DNA of 64,000 bases. Origin: Pseudomonadota bacterium (GTDB taxonomy: Bacteria; Desulfobacterota; Binatia; Binatales; Binataceae). The notes below the pieces were generated by a model that was not told the DNA's origin, made no database searches, and saw only the letters and a list, made by a program, of their open reading frames with translations. Positions 1 to 12,555 of the stretch are shown here, one piece after another. Where the stretch lies: contig JAJPIF010000019.1 of the NCBI GenBank assembly GCA_021324885.1, forward strand, positions 85,630 to 149,629, written 5' to 3'. Made by a program: the position numbers and the translations under genes. How positions within the stretch are numbered: the first letter of the stretch is position 1; each line of letters begins with the position of its first letter.

Positions 1-80
1 GCTTTCAGCCCTCGCAAGCCACCGGCCAACTCAACGCGCACTGAGCTGAGAGCATCAGCCTGTGCAGTCAGAATTCTGAT

Positions 81-118
81 CTGGCTGCGGGGGACAGGAG
101 CCTGTCCTACGCAGCCAG
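81..118. terminator. Long hairpin downstream of gyrA
   Basis: The arms CTGGCTGCG (81-89) and CGCAGCCAG (110-118) pair over 9 bp. After a 2x2 internal loop, GGACAGG (92-98) pairs with CCTGTCC (101-107). It lies just past the gyrA stop on the side where gyrA transcription runs out, so it may be a terminator or a 3' stabiliser. No T-run follows the stem in the gyrA direction, so a classical intrinsic terminator is not demonstrated; it could equally be one copy of a palindromic repeat. Confidence 0.4.
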
Positions 119-155
119 AAAAGCAGCTACCGATCCCGACAGCCGCCAACCCTTA

Positions 156-2651
156 TTATTCCTCGCCGGCGCCGTTGCTGGCGTTGTCTGAACCCTCATC
201 TTCCTTTTCGGCCAGGCCGGCGACGGCGCGGACGCGTTCACCCGGGTCGAGTTTAACCAGCCGCACGCCCTGGGTGTTGCGGCCGATGATGCGGACGTCC
301 TTGACGCGCAACCTGATTACCTTGCCGCCGTCGGTGATCAGCATTACCTGATCGTCGATTCCGACCTGGCGCACGCTGACCACGTAACCGGTCTTCTCCG
401 TTACCTGCATCGTAATCACGCCCTTGCCGCCGCGATGGGTCAGGCGGTATTCAGAGGCCGGCGTGCGTTTGCCAAAGCCCAGCTCCGACACCGTGAGCAG
501 GGTTTCGTTTTCCCGCACGATCGCCATCGAGACGACCTCATCACCGCTTTTTTTGTCAAGGTCCATCCCATTGACGCCGTAGGCGGAGCGGCCCATCGCG
601 CGCACTTCATCCTCCTTGAAGCGAATCGCCTGGCCCTGCCTGGTGGAAAGCACCACTTCCTGATTGCCGTCGGTGATGCGCACTCCGATCAGCGCGTCGT
701 TGTCCTCGAGCAGGATCGCGATGATCCCGTTGGAGCGCACGTTTTCGTACTGGCTCAGTTCGGTCTTCTTGACCACGCCGCGGCGGGTGGCGAAGAGCAG
801 GTACTTGTGGTCCAAATCCTTGGGCAGTGGCAGGAACGCCGACAGCGTCTCGCCAGGATCGAGGCTTAGCAGGTTGGCGATCGAACGGCCCTTGGCCGCG
901 CGCCCGCCTTCGGGCAGCTCGTAGGCTTTGAGCGCGTACACCTTGCCGCTGGAGGTGAAAAAGAACAGCCGGTCGTGGGTCGAGACCGGCACCAGATGCT
1001 CGACGAAATCCTCCTCGATCGTGGTCGCGCCAATCTTGCCGCGTCCGCCCCGGCGCTGGGTGCGATAAAGCGACAGCGGCGTGCGCTTGATGTATCCGCC
1101 GTGGGTGACCGTGACCAGCACGTCCTCTTCGACGATCAGGTCTTCGATCGAGAACTCGCCTTCGCCCTCGATAATCTGGGTGCGGCGCGGATCGGCGAAT
1201 TCCTTTTTGATCTCTTTGAGCTCATCGGCGATGAGCTTGAGCAGCTCGCGCTCGTCCGACAGGATCTGGCGAAAGCGCGCGATGTTGGCGACTACTTCCT
1301 TATGCTCGTCCTCGATCTTCGTGCGTTCCAGGCCGGTCAGGCGGCGCAGGGTCATGTCGAGGATCGCCTGGGCCTGGAGCTGGCTCAGCTTGAAGCGATC
1401 CATCAACTCGCTGCGCGCCGTCTCGGCGTCCTTGGCGGCGCGAATCAGCCTGATCACCGCGTCGAGGTTTTGCAGCGCGACCAGCAATCCTTCCAGGATA
1501 TGCAGGCGCGCCTCGGCCTGGCGCAACTCGAACTGCGTGCGGCGGGTCATCACGCGCCGGCGATGGTCCAGAAACGCGACCAGCATCTCGCGCAGGTCCA
1601 TCTCGCGCGGCCGCCCCTCGTGGATACCGAGCATGATCAGGCCGTATCCCTGCTGCATCTGGGTCAGTTTGAACAACTGGTTGAGCACGACTTTGGGCTC
1701 GGTGTCGCGCTTGAGCTCGATCACCATCCGCATCCCGTCGCGATCGGATTCGTCGCGCAGGTCGCTGATACCCTCGATGCGCCGCTCGTTGACCAGCTCC
1801 GCGATCCGTTCCATCAGGCGCGTCTTGTTCACCTGGTAGGGAATCTCGCGCACGATGATCGAGGCCTTGCCGCTGCGCTTGTCGGTTTCGACCGCGGCCA
1901 GCGCGCGCATCGTCAGCGTGCCGCGCTTGTCCAGGTAGGCCTGGCGCACCGCTTTGCGGCCGAGCAGTTGACCGCCGGTGGGAAAATCAGGGCCGGGAAT
2001 GATGTCGAGAATCTGCTCCAGCGTCAGGTCCGGATTGTCGATCAGCGCCAGCAGTGCATCGCAGACCTCGCCCAGATTGTGCGGCGGGATATTGGTCGCC
2101 ATCCCCACCGCGATCCCGTCCGAGCCGTTGATCAGCAGGTTGGGGATTTGCGAGGGCAGCACTTCGGGCTCGTCCTGCGAGCCGTCGAAGTTGGGAATGA
2201 AATCGACCGTGTCCTTGTCGATATCGGCCAACAGCCGCTCCGCCAGCCGCGTCAGGCGGCATTCGGTGTAGCGGTAGGCCGCGGGCGGATCGCCGTCGAT
2301 CGAACCGAAGTTGCCCTGTCCGTCGATCAGCGGGTAGCGCATGCTCCATGGCTGCGCCATCCGGACCAGCGCGTCGTAAACGGCGCTGTCGCCGTGCGGA
2401 TGGTAGCGTTTGAGCACCTCGCCGACCACGCCGGCGCACTTGGAGTAGCGGCGGGTGGAAAGCAGGCCCTCACGGAACATCGCAATCAGGATGCGCCGGT
2501 GGACCGGCTTGAGCCCGTCGCGCATGTCCGGCAGGGCGCGCCCGATATTCACCGACATCGCGTAGTCCAGGTAGGACTGGCGCATGTCGTCTTCGATATT
2601 CAGCAGCGCGGGTTCGTTGGGAGTCGGTTCGTTACCGTTGGTCTGTGGCAT
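156..2651 (-). CDS. gyrA: DNA gyrase subunit A
   Basis: Breakage-reunion subunit of DNA gyrase; with GyrB it introduces negative supercoils using ATP. At 831 aa it is within the normal range. The catalytic tyrosine is in the [10 protein letters not shown] segment (about residue 128). The quinolone-region motif [10 protein letters not shown] has Ser and Asp (about residues 89 and 93) at the positions that are wild type in E. coli, so no resistance change is visible. The C-terminal beta-pinwheel domain starts after about residue 500 and carries the GyrA-box QRRGGRG (about residue 531), the hallmark of gyrase rather than topoisomerase IV. The tail is acidic and low complexity. The gene follows gyrB on the same strand, 178 nt downstream, so it is probably co-transcribed or at least co-regulated. 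The start ATG precedes a short variable leader before the conserved [17 protein letters not shown] block. Confidence 0.98.
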   Translation of the reverse strand: MPQTNGNEPTPNEPALLNIEDDMRQSYLDYAMSVNIGRALPDMRDGLKPVHRRILIAMFREGLLSTRRYSKCAGVVGEVLKRYHPHGDSAVYDALVRMAQPWSMRYPLIDGQGNFGSIDGDPPAAYRYTECRLTRLAERLLADIDKDTVDFIPNFDGSQDEPEVLPSQIPNLLINGSDGIAVGMATNIPPHNLGEVCDALLALIDNPDLTLEQILDIIPGPDFPTGGQLLGRKAVRQAYLDKRGTLTMRALAAVETDKRSGKASIIVREIPYQVNKTRLMERIAELVNERRIEGISDLRDESDRDGMRMVIELKRDTEPKVVLNQLFKLTQMQQGYGLIMLGIHEGRPREMDLREMLVAFLDHRRRVMTRRTQFELRQAEARLHILEGLLVALQNLDAVIRLIRAAKDAETARSELMDRFKLSQLQAQAILDMTLRRLTGLERTKIEDEHKEVVANIARFRQILSDERELLKLIADELKEIKKEFADPRRTQIIEGEGEFSIEDLIVEEDVLVTVTHGGYIKRTPLSLYRTQRRGGRGKIGATTIEEDFVEHLVPVSTHDRLFFFTSSGKVYALKAYELPEGGRAAKGRSIANLLSLDPGETLSAFLPLPKDLDHKYLLFATRRGVVKKTELSQYENVRSNGIIAILLEDNDALIGVRITDGNQEVVLSTRQGQAIRFKEDEVRAMGRSAYGVNGMDLDKKSGDEVVSMAIVRENETLLTVSELGFGKRTPASEYRLTHRGGKGVITMQVTEKTGYVVSVRQVGIDDQVMLITDGGKVIRLRVKDVRIIGRNTQGVRLVKLDPGERVRAVAGLAEKEDEGSDNASNGAGEE

Positions 2652-2718
2652 AAAGCTTCTGTCTTGCCGTGAAAAAGCGTCGATGTATCAATCGCGAATC
2701 AGTTCCGTTCCTTCTTGC

Positions 2719-2817
2719 TTCAGGGTGAGGGCGAGGTCCGAACGCAACGCAGGTCAGCCGATGCTGACTTCGAGTACGGATCCCTCCCCGACCCTCCCCC
2801 CGAAGGGGAAGGGGCAG
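2719..2817. repeat. GC-rich REP-like repeat between gyrB and gyrA
   Basis: The gap holds C-rich and G-rich tracts, including CCCTCCCC (2792-2799) facing GGGGAAGGG (2807-2815), which can fold back with a bulge. A G-rich stretch near 2724-2740 resembles another part of the same kind of element. Blocks of this CCCTCCCC...GGGGAAGGGG type are common dispersed intergenic repeats in GC-rich proteobacterial genomes. No second copy was found in this window, so membership in a repeat family is inference. Confidence 0.4.
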
Positions 2818-2829
2818 AGTTGAGCCGAA

Positions 2830-5558
<2,729 letters not shown>

Positions 5559-7211
5559 TCAGAGCTTCGGATGCACAATTTGGTTGGCGAATTCGGCGGC
5601 CACGCCTTCGATCGTGTCGGCGTCTTGCGGCTCTTTGTCCGTGCGGATTCGAACGATGCGCGCGAACCGCAACGCCATCCCGCATTCGTATTGTGCGCTG
5701 CGCTGGATATCGCTGTAGGCGACCTCCACCACGACTTCGGGACGGACGTACACCGTAGCGCCGTCCGCGCCCGTTTTGAGCGCCAGCAGCCGTTGGGTCA
5801 TTTCGCGGAACTGTTCGTCGGTCAGCCCCTTGAAAGTCTTGCCAACCTCGGCGAACTTGCCTTCGGTCCGCGTGCGGGCCGCCAGATGGTAATTGGAAAG
5901 CCATCCATGGCGCCGGCCATAGCCCCAATCCGCAGCCACGATCACCAGGTCCAGCGTGTGCGCGCCCCTGATTTTGAGCCATCCGCGGCCGCGAATCCCG
6001 GGGCTGTAGCGGCTGTCCAGCCGCTTGGCCATCACGCCTTCGTAACCTGCCGCCCGCGCCTGATCGTAAAAGCGCTCCGCCTCCCCGAGATTGGCGGGAA
6101 GACATCGGCCGGCCAGCTCCACTTGGGCGGAGCGGGCGATATCTTCGAGGATCGCGAAACGCTCCTGGTAGGAACGATCGATGAGGAGTTCGCCGTCCAC
6201 GCTGAGGATATCGAAGAGGAACAGCCGCACGGGCGACTGCTCGCGCAGGCGCTCGACCTCACGGATGCGCCGGAAGCGGCGCATCAGCTCCTGGAAGGCG
6301 ATCGGATTGCCTTGCCGATCGACCGCGATAACCTCGCCGTCCAGGATGAAGCGACGACCCGGCAACTCGGCTGACAGATGTTCGACAATCTCGGGGAGAC
6401 TGGGGGTGATTTCGTTGAGCCGCCGCGAAAAGATCCTGACCCCGTCGCCGGTGCCATGAATCTGCACGCGGGCACCGTCAAGCTTGTGCTCCAGTGCGAT
6501 ATTGGGACCGAGCATCGCCAGGGCGTCGGCAACGGTGGCGGCCGCCTGTGCCAGCATCGGTTTCAGCGGCCGCACGGTCGGGGTCGCACGCTCCACCGAG
6601 CCGCCCCGCAGGACGCGCAGCACGCGCCCCGGGTCGCCCTGCATCATGCTGATGCGACGGACTTCGGCAATTGGCGCACCGGTGGCGTGCGCGATCGCTT
6701 CGAGCATCACGCCTTCGCTCATCCCATGGCGCATCTCGCGAATCAGAATTTTCGCCAGATATTTGGCCTCCAGCGAAGTGGCGCGCAGGAGCAGATCGCG
6801 CAACATATCGAGCTTGCGCTTGCGTGCCTGCCGGCCTTCGACGGCGGCGATCTCGCGCAACTGCCGCTCGACTTCGGCGATGGTCAGGGTGGGCTCAGGT
6901 TCCTCCGAGCGCAGGCGCATCACGATTTCGACCGCGTCGCCGAAATCGACCGCTTCGGCAAAGATGTCCTCACCCCGATCCATGGAGCCGGCAATTTCGG
7001 CGGCGACCCGCCATACGGCACGTCCGCTGATGTTGAGCCTGGCTTCCTCACCGACCGGCAGGGCCCGCCCGATCATGAAGCGGGCGGCGGCTTCGGCTTC
7101 GTCGATACTCAGCGCAGCCAGGAAGTCTCCCGCCAGCTCCGCCATCTGGAGCCGGCTTTGGGTCTGGCTCAGCGCCTGACAGGTCTCGGCGAACTGCTGG
7201 AAGCTTGCCAC
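5559..7211 (-). CDS. ATP-dependent DNA ligase (LigB/archaeal-type)
   Basis: Seals DNA nicks through an enzyme-AMP intermediate. The adenylation motif EHKLDGARVQIH (catalytic Lys about residue 243) is followed by the nucleotidyltransferase motifs FILDGEVIAVD, LFLFDILSVDG, EGVMAKRLDS and WLKIRG. The OB-fold follows to the C-terminus. The N-terminal 200 residues (SFQQFAETCQALSQTQSRLQ onward) match the DNA-binding domain of archaeal/actinobacterial LigB-type ligases. The open frame extends to 7604, but the extra N-terminus is a reverse reading of the neighbour's repeat stalk. A GTG at 7211 places the start at the conserved domain edge (550 aa); ATG at 7268 is the alternative. No Ku, LigD polymerase or nuclease gene is adjacent. 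A role in repair, additional to an NAD-dependent LigA elsewhere, is inferred. Confidence 0.93.
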   Translation of the reverse strand: MASFQQFAETCQALSQTQSRLQMAELAGDFLAALSIDEAEAAARFMIGRALPVGEEARLNISGRAVWRVAAEIAGSMDRGEDIFAEAVDFGDAVEIVMRLRSEEPEPTLTIAEVERQLREIAAVEGRQARKRKLDMLRDLLLRATSLEAKYLAKILIREMRHGMSEGVMLEAIAHATGAPIAEVRRISMMQGDPGRVLRVLRGGSVERATPTVRPLKPMLAQAAATVADALAMLGPNIALEHKLDGARVQIHGTGDGVRIFSRRLNEITPSLPEIVEHLSAELPGRRFILDGEVIAVDRQGNPIAFQELMRRFRRIREVERLREQSPVRLFLFDILSVDGELLIDRSYQERFAILEDIARSAQVELAGRCLPANLGEAERFYDQARAAGYEGVMAKRLDSRYSPGIRGRGWLKIRGAHTLDLVIVAADWGYGRRHGWLSNYHLAARTRTEGKFAEVGKTFKGLTDEQFREMTQRLLALKTGADGATVYVRPEVVVEVAYSDIQRSAQYECGMALRFARIVRIRTDKEPQDADTIEGVAAEFANQIVHPKL

Positions 7212-7339
7212 GCGATGATTCTGACACAGATACGCGCGCGGCACAGGCACGCAGCCGGCGATTTCCATCGCTGGTTCGAAATTGGAACGATTCAACAGCC
7301 CAACAGGATTAGCCGCGTGTTTGGGAGGCGGAGTTGGAG

Positions 7340-8836
7340 TTATGATCGCAGCGCAGTGGCAGACTGCGTCGGGGCCGGAGCCGGTGAGGGAATTCTCGTC
7401 GGCGTGAATGTCGGCAGCGGCGTTTCGGCAGGAGCGGGTGAGGGTTTCTCCGACGATGTCGGTGTCGCAGTCCGCGTGGGCGAGGGCGTCGACGTCGGCG
7501 TCGGTATGGGTGAGGGCGTCGACGTCGGCGTCGGTATGGGTGAGGGCGTCGACGTCGGCGAGGCAGTGGCAGAGGGTGTCGGTGAAGGCGTGGGTAAAGT
7601 CCATTTGACCGGCGTTCGGACCCAGATCAGAGCGGCACTATGTCCGGCGCGCCTTTGCGTCATATCGCCCGCGGAAACGAAGCGTCCTCCCGCCGGGTCG
7701 TAAAGTTCCGCGCTGGCTATCGGACGGTACTTCTGGTCCCAGCCGCCGGCGATCAGCACCTTGCCGTTGGGCACTAAAATTGCGCAATGACCGTAGCGGC
7801 CGATCCTCATCGGCGGGCCCTCAATGAATGTGTTGGCCTCGGGGACGAAAATCTCCGAAGAATTATCTTCGCGTCCACCCGCTATCAGAACGCGTCCATC
7901 GAGCAGACGCGTGGCGCTGTGACCGGCGCGGCTGTGGATCATATCCGGGCCGGGGACGAATTTTCCGGTCTTCGGAATATAAAATTCGGTGCTGCGAATG
8001 GCCTCGCTGCGCGCCGACGGACTGCCACCCGCAATCAGCACGCGCCCGTCGTCAAGCAACGTTGCGCTGTCCAGCACGCGGTTGGTCTTCATCGATCCAG
8101 TGGTGATGAACCTGCCGGTGGCGGGGTCGTAAAGCTCGGCCTGATTGTCGCCGCCTCCAGCCACCAGCACGCGCCCGTCGGGCAGTATCGTGGCAGTTTG
8201 GCCATAGCGGCTTGATTGCATGTCGGGGCCTGGTAAGAACTTGTTTTGCTTTGGATCGTAGATTTCAGTCGACGCGCTGCCTCCGCCGATCACCAGCACT
8301 CTGCCGTCGCGCAACACGGTCGCGGTGGGATCGTCTCGCGCCGTTGCCATGTCCATGGTGGCGGTAAACCGGCCTGTGATCGGATTGAATAGCTCAGCCG
8401 ATTTCAGAATCCAGGTCATTGCAGGCCCCGGGAAGACCGTCAATGGCACCATCACCGTGTTTACGCCCCCGACGATCAGAACGCGGCCATCCTTCAGCGC
8501 TACCGCTGCCTGCCGGTCGCGATGCGCCGTCATCGGGGCAATCGGCAGAAAATGGCCGGAGGCCACGTCGTAAACTTCCGCGCTGTCCAACACCGCCGGA
8601 ATGCTTCCTGACGGCATGGCGGTCTCGCCGGTACCGCCTGCAATCAGAACCATCGCGGTTAGGGACGCGGTCGGCGTTGCACTGGGAGCTGGTGAACGGG
8701 TGACAGCCGGAGCCGGTCGATGGTGGCGGCGGCGATGCGCGGCTTGTGCGGTGATAGCGGTCGCGCAAATTGCCAGGATGGCCAGCGCCGCCGCCAGCCG
8801 CCGCGTCAGGTCAGGAAACATTGGCCGGTCAGGCAT
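7340..8836 (-). CDS. Secreted Kelch-repeat beta-propeller protein with Pro/Thr/Ser stalk
   Basis: About 498 aa. The N-terminus has a signal peptide ([21 protein letters not shown]). Roughly seven Kelch-type blades follow, each containing a VLIAGG-like strand and a later AELYDP/AEVYD motif; this predicts a six- or seven-bladed propeller. The last 100 residues are a Pro/Thr/Ser-rich stalk with repeated [10 protein letters not shown] units. It is probably exported to the periplasm or cell surface as a binding module; no catalytic signature is seen. ATG at 8836 is chosen because GGAG lies six to nine bases upstream and because it overlaps the MFS stop by 8 nt, suggesting translational coupling. 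The ORF could begin at 8965 or at ATG 8821. The substrate is unknown. Confidence 0.8.
   Translation of the reverse strand: MPDRPMFPDLTRRLAAALAILAICATAITAQAAHRRRHHRPAPAVTRSPAPSATPTASLTAMVLIAGGTGETAMPSGSIPAVLDSAEVYDVASGHFLPIAPMTAHRDRQAAVALKDGRVLIVGGVNTVMVPLTVFPGPAMTWILKSAELFNPITGRFTATMDMATARDDPTATVLRDGRVLVIGGGSASTEIYDPKQNKFLPGPDMQSSRYGQTATILPDGRVLVAGGGDNQAELYDPATGRFITTGSMKTNRVLDSATLLDDGRVLIAGGSPSARSEAIRSTEFYIPKTGKFVPGPDMIHSRAGHSATRLLDGRVLIAGGREDNSSEIFVPEANTFIEGPPMRIGRYGHCAILVPNGKVLIAGGWDQKYRPIASAELYDPAGGRFVSAGDMTQRRAGHSAALIWVRTPVKWTLPTPSPTPSATASPTSTPSPIPTPTSTPSPIPTPTSTPSPTRTATPTSSEKPSPAPAETPLPTFTPTRIPSPAPAPTQSATALRS
7481..7560. repeat. 30-bp in-frame tandem repeat in the Kelch protein stalk
   Basis: Two perfect 30-bp copies (7501-7530 and 7531-7560) are preceded by a further 20-bp partial copy with one mismatch or less. 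Each unit encodes ten residues of the Thr/Pro/Ser stalk, so unit gain or loss keeps the frame and changes only stalk length. Confidence 0.9.
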
Positions 8837-10211
8837 TCCTGCTCCGATTGGAAGTCGTCGATCTGTGCAGCTTTTCCCATTCCTCCTCCCGCGCGGCCAC
8901 TGCCAGCGGCAATCCGCGGGTCTCGTCAATGAACAGGCCGAAAAACAAGGCGCTGGGGAATCCAAGCAGCGCGAAGTTCTTGATCACGTTGCTCAGCCCG
9001 CCCATCGGCCCGATCAATGCCGCAATCAGAACCTGGGCGAGGACCGAAAAGGCCGCGCCGGTAATCATTTGCCATCCCACCATCGTGGTCCGCAACGCGG
9101 CGGGCAGCAGCTCGGTGGCGGCGGAATTGGCTCCTACCGTCATGATGGAAGACGCTATTTTGAACCAACAATAACTAATCAAAAGCCACAAGAATGGGTG
9201 ACTGAACAGTCGCGGCGCGCCATGGTAAAAGGCCAGCGCCCCGAGCCATCCAATGCCTCCGAAATAGGCAACGGTCGGTACGCGGCCAAAGCGCTCCGAG
9301 GTCCATGCTCCGGCGGGAAACCCGAGCATCCCCACCGCCATCCCGATTACTACCAGCATGCTGGCGCGGGCCGGAAACAGGCCAATCACCGAGACGGCCT
9401 CGAAGTAGAGCCATCCGTTAACCGCAGTGCCAGCCATCGTGTCCAACGCCGCGCAGACCAGAAGCGTCAGCGAGCGGCGCCGGTATAGCGGATGGAAAAT
9501 GTCATAAAACGAGGTTTGTGTATTGTCATCGGTCGAGGTGCGGGTCCATGCCGCCGGCTCGGGCAGCATGCGCGAAATCGGCGCGATGAGGCTGATTCCC
9601 GCTACCGAAGGCAGCAGCATCCATCGCCAGGAAACATTGAGATGGATCAGAACCGGGATAAGGGGATAGGGAAGAATTCCGCCCGCTGCACTGGCAAAAG
9701 CGGCAACTGCCTGCCCCCGTGAACGCCACGTGACCGGCAATTCTTCTGCGAGCAGCACGATGGCAGACGATACCGAGCCACCCAACAAAGCCGAAATCAG
9801 GATTTCGAAGGCTGCGAATAGCGCTGGACGCGTCGAGAGCGCCGCGCCGGCGCTGAAGATCGGGACCAGGCTCAGGCTGGCCAGAATGATTTTGCGCCGC
9901 CCAACCCGGTCGGCCATCCTGGCCAGCAGCAGTGATCCGATGGCTGAGGTAGACATCCAGGCAAACAGGCGTGCCAGGCTGGCCTGATCCAGGTGAAAGC
10001 TCGCGGCTATCCAAGGTGAGGCCACCCCTGCAATCGACAGGGCGTAACCCTGGTACGTCTGCAGCAGCGCGATAGCGATAAGGATGCCTTTGGCCTGGGC
10101 AAAGCCCGCGGCGGGTTCGACGTGGTCCGCATCTGGCGACGCAGCGGTCGGACGGGGTGAGCCATGGTCCTGGGCTGAGTTTCTGGGATTTGTCTCGGCC
10201 CCGTCAATCAT
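8829..10211 (-). CDS. MFS transporter (sugar-porter/metabolite:H+ symporter type)
   Basis: About 460 aa with twelve predicted hydrophobic segments. The loop between helices 2 and 3 reads [13 protein letters not shown], the MFS G-x-x-x-D-R-x-G-R-R signature, and a weaker equivalent ([10 protein letters not shown]) occurs in the second half, as in the MHS/SP families. The ORF runs to 10367, but the first 50 or so residues are low complexity; ATG at 10211 starts a short hydrophilic leader before the first helix and is the preferred though not decisive start. It is divergent from the ABC exporter at 10382 and overlaps the Kelch gene by 8 nt, so the two are probably co-transcribed. The substrate cannot be deduced. 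Confidence 0.85.
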   Translation of the reverse strand: MIDGAETNPRNSAQDHGSPRPTAASPDADHVEPAAGFAQAKGILIAIALLQTYQGYALSIAGVASPWIAASFHLDQASLARLFAWMSTSAIGSLLLARMADRVGRRKIILASLSLVPIFSAGAALSTRPALFAAFEILISALLGGSVSSAIVLLAEELPVTWRSRGQAVAAFASAAGGILPYPLIPVLIHLNVSWRWMLLPSVAGISLIAPISRMLPEPAAWTRTSTDDNTQTSFYDIFHPLYRRRSLTLLVCAALDTMAGTAVNGWLYFEAVSVIGLFPARASMLVVIGMAVGMLGFPAGAWTSERFGRVPTVAYFGGIGWLGALAFYHGAPRLFSHPFLWLLISYCWFKIASSIMTVGANSAATELLPAALRTTMVGWQMITGAAFSVLAQVLIAALIGPMGGLSNVIKNFALLGFPSALFFGLFIDETRGLPLAVAAREEEWEKLHRSTTSNRSRNA

Positions 10212-10381
10212 TGTTGACCGATTTGGAATTGCGCCTGACCGATATGAGGCATCGAAACGACGGCCCAAAGCAGGCAGATGCAGCATTGGCGAGGCATTTG
10301 CGGCGGCATAGCGCTTGCGACTTGCCGTGCAAACGGGTTGGAACCCCGCCTTTTTCCAGCGGCCCAAGGGACCGCCCCACT

Positions 10382-12259
10382 ATGAAAGAGAAAGAGTTAG
10401 CCAAGCGACCGCTCTTGAGGTTTGCTTCTTACCTTAAACCGAATATCGGATACGTAATTGCGGCGGCGGTTATGGGGGTCGGGAAATTCACGCTTCCGCT
10501 GATGTTTCCGCTGGCCTTCAGGTATATCGTCGACGTTCTTTTAAGCTCCCATCCGCACTTGGACGGTGTCAATTCCGTAATCGACCGCTGGAGTGCGGCG
10601 GCGTCCTCGATGCTGGGGATGGGTATTTCGCCGCACGACAAGCTCGCCGCTCTCAGTATCGCGCTACTGGCTGTTTATCTACTCCAGGCGGTGGCCAGCT
10701 ATTACCGGAATTACTGGGCCGGTATAGCCGGCAATCGTCTGATTGTTGGGCTTCAGTGCCGTCTTTTTTCACATCTCCAGCGGCTTCCCCATTCATTTTT
10801 TGACCGCAATCCGGCGGGCGCAATCGTCTCGCGCGTGCTGAACGACGTTACCCAGGCCAACGAACTGGTCAATTCCGCCCTGATCGACGTCTGGATGGAC
10901 GTCATCTCGCTGGGCCTGGTGGTCCTGGCACTGTTCGCGATGGACTGGCGTCTGGCGCTGGTGGCCCTTGCGATCGCGCCCTTGTGGGTCACTTTCATGC
11001 GATTTTTCTCGCCGCGAATCAAGGCCGTCAGCCATCGGATGCAGGAGACGGTGGAGGAGATTAACGCCGAGGTCCACGAGCGCGTGGTGGGCGCAGCCAC
11101 AATCAAGTCTTTTGGACGCGAGGAAGACGAGATTCGCAATTTCAACGCGCGCGCCGATCAATGGTACGCCCGTTCGATCCAGAAGGTTCGCCTGGCCGCC
11201 GCGCAGGAGATGCTCATTCAGATTTTGACGCGCAGCGCCCCGATGGTCGTGGTTTGGGTGGGCGCCTCGATGATCATGCGCGGCACCCTGACGCTGGGTA
11301 CTCTGCTTGCCTTCTTCACCTACCTGGGATTTCTCTATCTTCCGCTTGAACGGCTTGCCCAACTCTCCGTGGTCCTGTCCGCTTCGCTGGCCGCGATCGA
11401 GCGTATCTTCAATTTCCTCGACCTCAAGCCGGAAATCGCCGATCATCCGCTGGCCCGACCCTTTGCGGTGCGTCGTCCGACGATCGAGTTCGAGCAGGTC
11501 AAGTTTGCCTATCAGCCGCGCGCCGGTGCCGCGCCGCGTGAGGTATTGCGCGGAATCAACCTGCACATCCCGGCGGGAATGCGCGTGGCTCTGGTTGGCA
11601 AATCGGGAGCGGGCAAAACCACTCTGGCCAATCTGATCCCGCGTTTTTACGACGCCACCGCCGGACGCGTCCTGATCGACGGAAAAGACGTCAAACACAT
11701 GACGCTGAAGTCGCTGCGCTCCAACATCAGCATCGTGACCCAGGAACCGCTGCTCTTCAGTTCCAGCATCGCCCACAATCTGCTCTATGCGCGCTCCGAC
11801 GCGTGCGAGGAGATGCTCTGGCAATCGCTGGAGTTCGCCAATCTGGAACAATTCGTCCGTCAACTGCCCAACGGCCTGCAGACTGTGATCGGCGAGCGGG
11901 GCGTCAAGCTCTCCGCGGGACAGCGGCAGCGGCTGGCGCTGGCGCGGGCTTTTCTAAAGGATTCGAAAATCGTGATCCTCGACGAGTCCACCTCGTCGGT
12001 GGATTCCGAGGCGGAGAACCTGATCCAGGAAGCGATCGAACGGCTGATGGAGGGGCGTACGGTGTTGACCATCGCCCATCGGCTGCGCAGCGCCACCACT
12101 GCAGATCTGGTGGTGGTGCTGGACCAGGGAGTCATCGCCGAAGTCGGCCCGCACTCCGAGTTGCTGCGCCGCGGCGGCCTTTACGCGCGCCTGCTCAACG
12201 AACAGACGCGGGGACTGATGGCCGGGAGGACCGCCGGGGGCCTGCGCCGGGAAGCCTGA
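10382..12259 (+). CDS. ABC exporter, MsbA/multidrug type (fused TMD-NBD)
   Basis: A half-transporter of 625 aa that should act as a homodimer to export lipids or drugs across the inner membrane. Residues 1-320 form the six-helix type-I exporter domain, including the coupling-helix segment (ERVVGAATIKSFGREEDEI). The nucleotide-binding domain has Walker A GKSGAGKTT (about 409), the Q-loop TQEPLLFSSSI, the signature LSAGQRQRLALARA (about 511), Walker B IVILDEST and the H-loop TIAHRL. The open frame starts earlier at 10157, but MKEKELAKRPLLRF at 10382 sits at the domain edge, with AAGGGA some 10-15 nt upstream. It is monocistronic by position and divergent from the MFS gene. It may be an MsbA orthologue for lipid A, but no LPS genes are adjacent to confirm this. 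Confidence 0.92.
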   Translation: MKEKELAKRPLLRFASYLKPNIGYVIAAAVMGVGKFTLPLMFPLAFRYIVDVLLSSHPHLDGVNSVIDRWSAAASSMLGMGISPHDKLAALSIALLAVYLLQAVASYYRNYWAGIAGNRLIVGLQCRLFSHLQRLPHSFFDRNPAGAIVSRVLNDVTQANELVNSALIDVWMDVISLGLVVLALFAMDWRLALVALAIAPLWVTFMRFFSPRIKAVSHRMQETVEEINAEVHERVVGAATIKSFGREEDEIRNFNARADQWYARSIQKVRLAAAQEMLIQILTRSAPMVVVWVGASMIMRGTLTLGTLLAFFTYLGFLYLPLERLAQLSVVLSASLAAIERIFNFLDLKPEIADHPLARPFAVRRPTIEFEQVKFAYQPRAGAAPREVLRGINLHIPAGMRVALVGKSGAGKTTLANLIPRFYDATAGRVLIDGKDVKHMTLKSLRSNISIVTQEPLLFSSSIAHNLLYARSDACEEMLWQSLEFANLEQFVRQLPNGLQTVIGERGVKLSAGQRQRLALARAFLKDSKIVILDESTSSVDSEAENLIQEAIERLMEGRTVLTIAHRLRSATTADLVVVLDQGVIAEVGPHSELLRRGGLYARLLNEQTRGLMAGRTAGGLRREA

Positions 12260-12453
12260 TTCCTCGAACCATCTGATCGCACCGCACCGGCTGCCGATCG
12301 GATGGCCTCACCTCTGTGTCCGATCGCACCCGGCTTACGCCGCGGCGCCAATCCGCGACGCCGGGATGCCAGCCGTCGACCGCGGGTCCTGGCCGCGTCC
12401 CGGCGCGCCTGTCATCGCCGCGAAATTTTCTCTGACGGCCCCCGCAGGAGCCC

Positions 12454-12482
12454 TTGACAGACGGGCTGCAGGCAACTATACA
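12454..12482 (+). promoter_or_regulatory. Strong sigma70-type promoter
   Basis: TTGACA (12454-12459) and TATACA (12477-12482) are separated by exactly 17 bp, the best -35/-10 match seen in the window. Transcription would start near 12489 and run toward the small ORF at 12556 and the response regulator at 12986. Confidence 0.75.
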
Positions 12483-12555
12483 AAAGGTAAATAAACTTGC
12501 GCGCTTGTTGATTTGGTTTTGGACAAGCGACACTGGCCATCCGGATGATGCGATA

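Noticed and set aside
2280-2400. Quinolone-resistance substitutions in GyrA
   Set aside because: The Ser and Asp at the usual resistance positions are unchanged.
975-2672. 565-aa plus-strand ORF across gyrA
   Set aside because: Antisense shadow of gyrA; composition is His/Arg/Leu-rich without any domain, whereas the minus strand shows all gyrase motifs.
7481-7560. Possible CRISPR-like direct repeats
   Set aside because: Contiguous 30-bp coding repeats without spacers; they encode a Pro/Thr/Ser stalk.
7212-7604. N-terminal extension of the DNA ligase frame with [10 protein letters not shown] repeats
   Set aside because: It is the stalk repeat of the neighbouring Kelch gene read in another frame, not a real ligase domain.
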